Positions 29,754 to 37,933 of a DNA stretch of 64,000 bases are shown here, piece after piece (within the stretch, counting starts at the first letter, position 1; every line of letters starts with the position of its first letter). The notes beneath the pieces were generated by a model. The model was given only the letters and a program-made list of their open reading frames with translations. It ran no database searches and was not told where the DNA came from. Origin of the DNA: Gracilaria gracilis (Eukaryota > Rhodophyta > Florideophyceae > Gracilariales > Gracilariaceae); the NCBI GenBank assembly GCA_030374805.1, contig JARGSG010000224.1:682001-746000 (forward strand). The letters run 5' to 3'. The position numbers were made by a program, and so were the translations under genes.

Positions 29754-30287
29754 ATGTCTTCAGATGCTTTGGAGGAAACCACTCCAGAAGAATGGGTCGC
29801 CCTCCCCTTTAAGAGCGGCAGGAGTGTTTTGGATATCATCTATATTTGCTATTGAAGTACCGATTGTCTACTTTGATATCGGTCGGCGTTTGAAGGTGGC
29901 CCATGCTCCGTGGGCAATACTTTGAGTGCCTCAAAACTTGACCAAGCTTGTATTCCAACGAGAAGCTGAAGTCCCATTGTCGCAGCTTTTTGTCGGACAC
30001 ATGCCATCAACTCAACGGTTTGGATTGGCTGTCATAGGGAAAACAATTCTTTTCATTTGTAGCCCGAATGTCCTGAATTCTCTTCACCACTATTTACTAC
30101 GATGCCCGAACTCGGCTTTGTCAAAAAGATTGTGTTTACCGTCGCTTTCAGAAACTCAAGAGGTTTCCCTGAAATCATCATTAGGTGGCCTGATGAAGTG
30201 CTGGCCTTCCTTGTTAGAGCCCCTTTAATAAGCAAAACTTTGTTCTGGTTGTTACCTTCGGTAGTATATAACGCAGCATACCTGTGA
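29754..30287 (+). pseudogene. Possible decayed gene fragment
   Basis: From an ATG at 29754 a 33-residue start (MSSDALEETTPEEWVALPF...) runs into a stop. A second frame then reads EVPIVYFDIGRRLKVAHAPW, meets TGA, and continues as VPQNLTKLVFQREAEVPLSQ. A third frame from 30102 reads MPELGFVKKIVFTVAFRNSR. Each piece looks more protein-like than random, but no family is recognised. It could be a frameshifted relic or exons with unseen introns; chance composition is also possible. Confidence 0.25.
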
Positions 30288-30420
30288 AAAGAGAGAGAGA
30301 GCAGCACACATCTCGCGAATGTACATGACTAAGTTTGTGCAGTTTTTTAGTAAGCGACTCTCGGGATTAGAGTATCTACCGTTGTACATTGTTTTGTGAA
30401 ACTCCAATTGACACACTTCG

Positions 30421-30450
30421 AGATACTGTACAAGGGTAGATACAGTATCT
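30421..30450. repeat. Perfect 10-bp inverted repeat
   Basis: AGATACTGTA (30421-30430) and TACAGTATCT (30441-30450) flank a 10-nt spacer that itself contains GGGTAGA. It lies 35 bp after a near copy of the dispersed motif. Confidence 0.7.
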
Positions 30451-31079
30451 ATTGCCTATGAACAGGACAAGTTACACCGCTCCCTTGTGCCCTCGGAGCG
30501 CGAAGACCAAGACGACGTCGTCGAATCTGAAGTTCAGATCTTCTGTAAGTGACCAAATCGAGATGAATTCGTGGGACGCCTTGTCTTGGCGCTCCTTGAA
30601 TTGTATGTTTCAAAAATCTCTTCAGAATTGATCTTCTACGTGCCATGCAGTGCTCCGACGCAGTCGCAACAACGCCGACAGTGTATAATCCACGCAGAAG
30701 CCGGATGCAACTACGTGGTATCCCTATGCGTGGGTAGAACAAGTTGGTCTATCTACCTTCAAGACAATTGATACCGCTCATACTCATATATACCCTTTAG
30801 ATAACGGGCTTGAAAGTCACCAGCGCCGTGCATCTGAATCAGGATTCCTCAAACCGATTGTATTGCTGCGTTCTTGGCGCAGGACGTTCGTTTTTGTCCG
30901 GTGGTCGAAGGTTTCCATGATCCTTGGGGTCAGTTTCTTTGGAAAACATCCACGAGCAAGTGTCAAATCGAACGTCAAATTTAATGCGGCTCACATATTT
31001 CAGTCGATTTGGTGACGGTGAAGAGTTCTGAAACAGAGGATTACCAACCGTCGTCGACCAATCTTCGCCCAATTACGTC

Positions 31080-32765
31080 ATGAGGCGTCCTAAGCGAGAT
31101 ATCGGTATCGGTAGTCGCTCTGACAACCGTATGCACACTCTGCAGGTGCCGACGATTGAACAAGAAGTGCCCGTCTTAGATGAATCCCATCGCATGCCCG
31201 ATAGGCCTCGTGGCCTGAACACACGCACTAGAACCGCTTCGCCAGTTTCCCCACCTCACAGTTCTGACCCGCTAGGAGGTATGACACATATTGTGAGCGA
31301 TGACGTCGAGTTTTTTGACGAAGCCCAGGAAGTCAACTCTGCCGGTTCTTCATTGTCCGGAGTTTTCGCTCCCTTGCGAAGGATGACTCGAGAATTTGAG
31401 CCCAAGTCCCAGCCTTCATCTCCGAACTGGCCTAATGTAGGATTTCCAAGACACAGAAGTGAGCCACATGTGGCCGCCAACCAAATCGCTGATATATCCT
31501 CACTTCTGGAACTGGCAAACACACCGTCTGCGCTTATGGATCGAGCTCGCGAGACACGGCGACATGGTACGCAGGAAGGAGTTCGTGATCGTGCGAAAGA
31601 GATCTCGAAAGAACTGGAAGGATGTCAGTCGCCATCTGCTGCGTACTCTATGTTGAGGAGTATGATGGACTTCGCTTTTGGTATTGTTGAATTCACAGCA
31701 CTACTAGAACGACAACAAGCGCTTGATGATTACGGTGCGTTTCGAAAGATGGTAGAGATTCAGAACAGCTACCTAGAACACGCAGGGGTGCAGAAGCTTT
31801 CATGTACGATTCTTGGGTCTTTGCGTATAGATGAGAGCATAGGCGGCCTCAAGCTCGGTATGATGCAAACCGTGGACACAATAGTGCAATGCCTCAGGGA
31901 ACACGGAAGAGTTGCTAGCATATGCCGGGAAGGCATCCGTGCGCTAACGGCGCTATCCAAAATGAATGATGTGCGCACAAGGGTTATTCCAACATGTAAT
32001 GCAATTGGGGTCACGGTTGGTTGTATGGAGCTCCACGCGGGTGATGAGGATGTGCAGAAGGAAGGCTCAAAGTTTTTTTCACATGCATCACTTCATTCTG
32101 AGACAAACAAATCACACATTGCGATGCATGGTGGTCTTCGTCGCGCACTTCGGGCTGCCCGTGAATTCCCGGCGAGCCGTGCTTTGCACACACATTTATG
32201 TACAACTATTAGAAACATTACTTTGGGTCGACCTGACGTTGTGGCCCAGGCGGAGGTGCTTGAAAGCGTAGAAGCATTGATGGATACTTTGAAGCGACAT
32301 GGTCAAGCGTCCACCACTGCGATACATGCATTGGCAGCTTTGCATCATCTGGCAACCTCTACTGAAAGCATCAGACGAATCCTTCGCTACGATTCATGGG
32401 AACATATCATTATTGGCACGGCAAGAAGGCATAGCAGCAAACCAAATGTCCAAGCCCTAGTAATGGCGGTTTCTGGAAGCCTAGTTGATGCTGGAGCGGA
32501 GCACACACCAGAGCGTTTGGTGCGAGCTGGTGCTGTCAAAGCAGCTTTAACGGCGATGCATCGATTTGTTAACAGAAGAGCAGTGTTACTTACTGGCTCT
32601 CATCTCGTTAAAGTCTTGTTGCTTGGGTGTGAGGAAGGAATGGATGACCTTCACCAATGTGGGGGGATTGAGCGGTTGTTGGATTTGCTGTATTGTACGG
32701 TAGTAGCACCTACCTCTGGAGAGGAACGGTATAGTGGCTACGCGGATTCCTTAGACAATAGCTGA
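31080..32765 (+). CDS. Armadillo-like helical repeat protein
   Basis: A 561-residue protein with ATG at 31080. The first 170 residues are basic, Ser/Pro-rich and probably disordered. From about residue 180 on the protein is an alpha-solenoid with armadillo/HEAT-like repeats: GVQKLSCTILGSLRIDESIGG, GRVASICREGIRALTALSKMN, HTHLCTTIRNITLG, STTAIHALAALHHLATSTESI and VRAGAVKAALTAMHRFVNRRA are the clearest units. Such solenoids bind other proteins. No specific subfamily is recognisable. It stands alone, with 1.9 kb upstream and 1.3 kb downstream lacking genes. Confidence 0.7.
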   Translation: MRRPKRDIGIGSRSDNRMHTLQVPTIEQEVPVLDESHRMPDRPRGLNTRTRTASPVSPPHSSDPLGGMTHIVSDDVEFFDEAQEVNSAGSSLSGVFAPLRRMTREFEPKSQPSSPNWPNVGFPRHRSEPHVAANQIADISSLLELANTPSALMDRARETRRHGTQEGVRDRAKEISKELEGCQSPSAAYSMLRSMMDFAFGIVEFTALLERQQALDDYGAFRKMVEIQNSYLEHAGVQKLSCTILGSLRIDESIGGLKLGMMQTVDTIVQCLREHGRVASICREGIRALTALSKMNDVRTRVIPTCNAIGVTVGCMELHAGDEDVQKEGSKFFSHASLHSETNKSHIAMHGGLRRALRAAREFPASRALHTHLCTTIRNITLGRPDVVAQAEVLESVEALMDTLKRHGQASTTAIHALAALHHLATSTESIRRILRYDSWEHIIIGTARRHSSKPNVQALVMAVSGSLVDAGAEHTPERLVRAGAVKAALTAMHRFVNRRAVLLTGSHLVKVLLLGCEEGMDDLHQCGGIERLLDLLYCTVVAPTSGEERYSGYADSLDNS

Positions 32766-34082
32766 AAGCCTTTTCCGATAGGATACGGACGCAACCTTCG
32801 ATATCAGTAGAACGACAACTTCATATGACGCAACGGGACTGCCATCAATGGTCTACCATAACGCCTTGTAAGTATCCAAACTGCCAACAGTCCATAGCTA
32901 GGAGAACCACATTCTTTATCTGATTCTGTGGCTCAGTCAGAATCTGAATTTCGAGACGGGTTCTCTTCTAAGCCGGTTGTCCCTTCGACGATTTGCGAAG
33001 AACCATTGACGATTGTCGTGTTGGGGACAACACTTGTGGCGCAGTCTATAGAAGGCTGACTTGAGTGTGACATGGAGAGAGGGCGCCATAAGGAAACTCT
33101 GTCGGACTGGTCCGTGTTTGAGTGGGGTGTGCATGACATAGCAAGCCAGCTCCATTTGTTCGATAAGAACGTTATCAATCTCGTTCTCGATACAATATGA
33201 GGCGTCGGCTTCGCCTCAGGACAGATGTCAGCACCTCTGGACCATCTTAATGGTGTCTCGCCCTGTTGATAACCATTACTCGTTCGTCCGTTTGTTCTTT
33301 TACTCGCGATAGTTCCGAAGTCTTCTTCTCCTTTTTGTGGTCTGGCGCCCCTGATTCCGAGACCACTGGAGATCTAACTTATAGATGTTTTTCTCTTCTC
33401 GCTTGACGAAGTTGCAAAATCATCCGCTCTGGCGTAAGTGGAGTGCAGTTCTCCTGTACCAAGCGTAAGAGGTCTAGCCGTCTTACCTTCGGTGCCATTG
33501 TACCGAAGGTAGCACTCTTAACCGGTCTTGGACACTACAGAACGTGTGCTGTCGATAAACTAGTTCTTGCCAGTTCGCCTATTTACGACGATGATCTTCG
33601 GAAGATAGCAACGATTTTCAGTGTAGCCTCTAGCTAGACTCCGCACTGCAGTCTGTGAGGGTGTCACTGCCTGATGCTCGCATTACGTACCCAAATATAT
33701 AAAATTGCCGTTTCTTCAAAGGAGATTTGGTCACCGTGCAACGCCTTCGGCGGAGATATACCGCATGCACTGTGGCTTCCAATTCTCGTATTCGAGCTGA
33801 AAGAGCTTCGAAGAGACACTGAAGACCCAAAGTACACTTAACTCGTCACCAAAGGGTATAGCAGGATATTGTGGAAGTTGGCAAAGTATACTCATCACCT
33901 TCGAACAAGTCAACGACGGACACGACGGACCGTCGTCGGTATCCTGCTCAAGATTGCAGCGTGTTTGCGTTCTTGACAAATGCCAAAAACTTATTCGCAG
34001 GCTTCAGCTTCTTCACTCGCGTACTTTCAGTATACATTTCAATTCGAGCACTCATCAACATACATAAGTGTTCTTCTTCACA
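32766..34082. other. 1.3-kb intergenic region
   Basis: It contains a perfect 10-bp inverted repeat built from the motif family at 33484-33511. A minus-strand open frame from an ATG at 33139 down to 32933 (68 residues, Ser/Thr-rich) could be a small gene or exon, but nothing identifies it. Confidence 0.4.
33484..33511. repeat. Inverted repeat of the TACCTTCGGT motif
   Basis: TACCTTCGGT at 33484-33493 and ACCGAAGGTA at 33502-33511 are perfect reverse complements separated by 8 nt. The arms match the TACCTTCGGTA variant of the dispersed motif at 29702 and 30253. Confidence 0.75.
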
Positions 34083-35321
34083 ATGCATCAGGCATTTATA
34101 GTCGCATTGGCCTTAAGCTCTAACACTCGGGCTTTGGATAACAAGGTGAAGCAAAGGAGACGTTGTCGTACCCAAGGGAAAGTGGACGCTGCTCGTTCAG
34201 ATGTTCTTGAGCAAGTCTCTGAAGCCGTTCGACTATGGCAGATTCGAACAAACTCCCCTTCAAACTGGCTTCCAACAAACTCTGTTGTGCGGCGTTGTGA
34301 AGTAGCCAAGGATCTGCACCTCAATACTCTAATCACGAAGGCCGGTGGATATCGCCAGGTTCAACATCTACTCAACCTTCAACCATCTATTTCCGCGTCG
34401 CGGAGTTACCAAGAGCGGGAAGTAAGAAAAATGGCGTTCTTATTGCGTTCAGCTTGTCAGACAAACGGATTTCCGCCTCCAGAGGAAGACTTTCCTACTC
34501 GACATCAGATTAGGCGTATGTCACCGACCCTTGCGAATCTTATTGCTTCATTTCCGGGTCGTCAGGGTTATGGAAGGCTGTCTGAGTACATAAAAATCTC
34601 TTCGTCTATATCAGCTGATAACCTGCCCGACGCAAACAGAAGTCGAAACGATATGCATGCGTGGGGAGTATGGACTTCGACAGATTTTGTTCTAGACAAG
34701 CTCAAACTGTACCAGAGTCACCCACGGATTATGCCTCGGCTTTGCTCTCTACCGAGTAGCATTGCTTGCGTTGTTCAGGAAAAAGGTGGAGCGGCGCTGT
34801 TTGCGCGAGAACGGAACCTGATTCTTCAGAAGGATATGGACAAGATGTCGAGATATGCGTCATTGGTGAGATGGCTTGACACAATGGTTGCAACTGTTCG
34901 CAAAGATACAGGTATCCCTTACATCGACATGATACGTTTGCAGGCAGAAGAATCACCTCACTTTCCTTCGTCACGGGAAGCACACAAGTGGGGTATGGAA
35001 AGCAATATAGCACGATTTGGCGGAAGGCGATATCTCGCGCTGCGCCTCGGTTTTGCCCCAGAATGTGCCATGAAAGGCCTCCGAATGGGGCCCTTCTCCG
35101 TGCGTTTGGCAGCAGATCTGCTCGAATTCGCACTCCGTGAGGTACTCATCTCGACGGACGGAAACCTGAGAATGCCATCTATCAGCTATCTACGAGAGAA
35201 GGGAGAGTTTGACCTAGCAATGGCAACACAAATGCTTGGGGGTGAAGATGTTGTAGGGCGGCGAATTGGGTTGGTTCCAGACGTGTCTGCTAGTAGCAGT
35301 GTAGAAAGTGTGATTATATAG
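34083..35321 (+). CDS. Protein with degenerate GG..LG repeats, unknown function
   Basis: A 412-residue protein from the ATG at 34083. The N-terminus (MHQAFIVALALSSNTRALDN) is a short hydrophobic stretch followed by a basic region, compatible with a signal or transit peptide. At least three copies of a loose unit with small-residue turns and a hydrophobic leucine helix recur: ITKAGGYRQVQHLLNLQPS, IARFGGRRYLALRLGFAPE and MATQMLGGEDVVGRRIGLVP. A similar but weaker unit is SFPGRQGYGRLSEYI. Such GGxxxVAxxLGL units occur in some plant and algal proteins of poorly known role. I do not assign a function. Confidence 0.6.
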   Translation: MHQAFIVALALSSNTRALDNKVKQRRRCRTQGKVDAARSDVLEQVSEAVRLWQIRTNSPSNWLPTNSVVRRCEVAKDLHLNTLITKAGGYRQVQHLLNLQPSISASRSYQEREVRKMAFLLRSACQTNGFPPPEEDFPTRHQIRRMSPTLANLIASFPGRQGYGRLSEYIKISSSISADNLPDANRSRNDMHAWGVWTSTDFVLDKLKLYQSHPRIMPRLCSLPSSIACVVQEKGGAALFARERNLILQKDMDKMSRYASLVRWLDTMVATVRKDTGIPYIDMIRLQAEESPHFPSSREAHKWGMESNIARFGGRRYLALRLGFAPECAMKGLRMGPFSVRLAADLLEFALREVLISTDGNLRMPSISYLREKGEFDLAMATQMLGGEDVVGRRIGLVPDVSASSSVESVII

Positions 35322-35638
35322 TACCGGAGATGTCAAGCTACATGGGAAGCGGATGAGTACGGCTGATACCGCGACAAAGCCGGCTATATCTAGGACGCAT
35401 GAGGTTCAGGAACGCGCATGAAGTGTCTGGTTCTGTCTCGCACGTTCACGCCTTGAGATATGAAAGCATCCGAATCCCATTCAAATCGTATGCGCATCGC
35501 CTACATTTTGATACGGCGTCATGCTTTGCTTCCTTCCTGTGACCGAAGAAGGTATCCAAGTAAGAACAAAAACAAACCCCGATATAGAAAAGTTACGCAT
35601 CTATTATGGGAACCTTTATACAGAGTATATGACAATGC
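35322..35638. other. Intergenic region between convergent genes
   Basis: A 317-bp spacer between the 3' ends of the GG..LG-repeat gene and YIF1. Nothing recognisable. Confidence 0.45.
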
Positions 35639-37096
35639 TTAAGACCGCGGATCAAGTACAAGCACCCAATAAACTGGATACTGCAGAACGCTTAAGAACA
35701 GCAGGAAAAGATTACGTCTCGCAAGATCTTGAGCTTGATGGGAATCCATGTCTCTCGGCAAAATGATTCTCCTATGCGATCTCATGAGGAAAATGCCCAT
35801 TGCAGTTGCGGAATAAAGCAGCACTGGATAGTACGCTCTGCGCACGAGAATTCCTGTCAACATGGTCAGCACTACACCGACAAACTTGTATCCTCTGTAC
35901 GCAATCACATCCAGCCACGGTGTTGGGCGAGCGTTTATAAGATATAAACCAAGCTTGATGATCAGTACTTCTAAGGTAAGAACACCAAGCCCTCTTGAAA
36001 AGTAGCGAGCGAGTATCTCTGCTTTGAATTTTTCTTGCATACCGAAAATAAAGCCGACCAAGAGAACGTACGTAAGAAAGGACATGACGGGTATGTACAG
36101 GTCTGGAGCATTGATATCATCACGAGGAGGAAGATATGACGTGGCACCATCGCTGCCGGAAACTTCGAACTGCGCCGCATCTATTCCTCTCTGTCTCGCC
36201 CAAGTTCGATTTCTAAACGGAGCAAGCAAAAGCGAGAGCTTCTTCAAGACATATCTGTGATTGACAGCGAAGTAATACTTAGGCATCTTCATGAAGCTAT
36301 TAACCCGTTCTTGACCCTGACCGAAAAGTTGATTTCCGTATCCCATTGCACCAGGTGCCAAGGTTTGAAATAGCTGAGCACCGACATTGGTGGCTGGAGC
36401 ACCTCCAGTGGCCATTTGCTGCATGCCTGCAAAGACAAAAGCCATACCATTTTGCAAGGCTTGTGCCTGAGATGGCTGCTGCTGACTGATGTGTGGCTGC
36501 TGAAATTGAGGGGGTTGCACTGGGGGCGGTGCGCGCTGAATGTGCTGTTCTGTTACACTGGACGGTCGAAATTGCTGTTGTGGCGGTTGGTAGTACGAAG
36601 GCTGAGATGTGGTGGAATGCGCTGCGGAAGTTAGAGGTGCGAAACTTGAAGAGGTGTTGGTGTTTGGAATCGGGGGGCGTGCATTTGATTGATTGGGAGT
36701 AGAGTGAAAGGTGTGTTGAGGGCTATAGGGGTACGAGTTAGAAGCAGCATCGGACGCAGGTGGGTATTGATTGGCAGCATAAAATTGCATGTCAGCGGCT
36801 GCATGTGGTCGTGAAATTGCATTCGCAGCGTTAGGCGCAGGTTGCATGAAGCCGTTGGAGTAGGCAGAGGTAGTAGAAGGGACACTTGGTTGCGGAGCGT
36901 ACGACGGGAAAGGCTGAGGCTGCGGGGATTTTCGCAACGGAGCGGGATTGGATTGTTCCGCTGGCGGTGGCGTCTGATGCGAGTTTGGATACGCGTTGGG
37001 GTGGTAGTTGGGCGGGTTTTGGGGCGCATAAAACGAAGAAGCTTCTCGCTTTCGACGCTGCATGTCGTGATCGTGGGCGGCGGTGTTGTTGTACAT
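35639..37096 (-). CDS. YIF1: YIF1 family ER-Golgi membrane protein
   Basis: A 485-residue protein with ATG at 37096. The N-terminal 200 residues are Pro/Gln/Asn/Ser-rich and disordered. The conserved YIF1 part starts near residue 225: LAPGAMGYGNQLFGQGQE, then KYYFAVNHRYVLKKLSLLLAPFRN and the diagnostic YLPPRDDINAPDLYIPVM, followed by five hydrophobic membrane segments to the C-terminus. YIF1 partners YIP1 in COPII vesicle budding and Rab GTPase recruitment between ER and Golgi. The long disordered N-terminus exceeds that of animal or yeast YIF1. It is divergent from eIF2B epsilon; an exact TACCGTTGGTA lies 132 bp upstream of its start. Confidence 0.9.
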   Translation of the reverse strand: MYNNTAAHDHDMQRRKREASSFYAPQNPPNYHPNAYPNSHQTPPPAEQSNPAPLRKSPQPQPFPSYAPQPSVPSTTSAYSNGFMQPAPNAANAISRPHAAADMQFYAANQYPPASDAASNSYPYSPQHTFHSTPNQSNARPPIPNTNTSSSFAPLTSAAHSTTSQPSYYQPPQQQFRPSSVTEQHIQRAPPPVQPPQFQQPHISQQQPSQAQALQNGMAFVFAGMQQMATGGAPATNVGAQLFQTLAPGAMGYGNQLFGQGQERVNSFMKMPKYYFAVNHRYVLKKLSLLLAPFRNRTWARQRGIDAAQFEVSGSDGATSYLPPRDDINAPDLYIPVMSFLTYVLLVGFIFGMQEKFKAEILARYFSRGLGVLTLEVLIIKLGLYLINARPTPWLDVIAYRGYKFVGVVLTMLTGILVRRAYYPVLLYSATAMGIFLMRSHRRIILPRDMDSHQAQDLARRNLFLLFLSVLQYPVYWVLVLDPRS

Positions 37097-37933
37097 GACG
37101 CGATCCTAGACAGCCACGAAGCGGAGCACCGAAGACAGAGAGCGCAGCGCAAAACGCTGCGGTGGGGACGCGAAAAGCACGAAGCGGGTGACGAGTGAAT
37201 GCGGCGTAAAGAAGCGCAACTGCCTGTTACCGTTGGTACAACCGTAAAGTTTATCTAATCCGCGAGCAAGACGCTGGCAGCAGCGTGCACGGTGAGCGCC
37301 ACAGCAACCATCGTTGACAGTTGATTGCAACAAGAGAGACCGCAAAGCAGAGCGGCGTACGGCGCATACAGCTGTGCACGCTGGCCGCGTGGCACAGTTT
37401 TGGTGAGCGAGCAGCACGCCCCATTTGCAGCTTTTGGAAACGGAGCACATGCGCGTGCGGCAGCCACTGCAGTGACTGCACCCTCGGCGCGGCGAATGGC
37501 AGCGCGCGACAACGCGCGCGTCGTCGTGTGAACTATCGTGTGACGGCTGTTTGTGTGTTTGCCGGAAAGGTGCCAAAAGCAGAGCGCGCGCTCTCGAGAG
37601 AGACAAGTGTTGTGCTAATCTTGGAATCGCTTGACGCACCGCCGCTCCCTTTCCCACCCACCCCTCCCCCTGCTCCCTATTGCGATTGTGCTGAGTAGAG
37701 CTTCCGAGGTCGTAGGGTGTGCGTTTTCGCGTTGAACGCCGCTCGTGCTTAGTGAGGATGGCATGAGGTTAGCGCGTCTTCCACCAATTTGCGTCGCCGT
37801 TTCGCACTGTGTTTGTTCGTTCCGTTGAGCAGCCATTGTTCCTCGTGCTATTGAAGCTCATTTTTTGCTTTGCGTTCATTTGGAGTGCATTGCCTTCTTT
37901 TGGCTGCATCTTTTGCTCTCGTAACACTTCGAG
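37097..37933. promoter_or_regulatory. Divergent promoter between YIF1 and eIF2B epsilon
   Basis: An 837-bp spacer. An exact TACCGTTGGTA lies at 37228-37238, 132 bp from the YIF1 start and about 700 bp from the eIF2B epsilon start. The segment 37480-37530 is GC-rich. No gene is supported; the several overlapping open frames here lack protein character. Confidence 0.45.
37228..37238 (+). promoter_or_regulatory. Dispersed motif TACCGTTGGTA, copy 4
   Basis: Exact copy between the divergent YIF1 and eIF2B epsilon genes, 132 bp from the YIF1 ATG. Confidence 0.55.

Larger units (their letters stand above)
29197..31079. other. 1.9-kb intergenic region with motif copies and inverted repeats
   Basis: No intact gene is supported. 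It holds TACCTTCGGTA at 29702-29712 and again at 30253-30263, TACCGTTGTAC at 30377-30387, and a perfect 10-bp inverted repeat at 30421-30450. A GA run lies at 30290-30301. A stretch at 29754-30287 reads as protein-like pieces in alternating frames and is listed separately. Confidence 0.5.
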
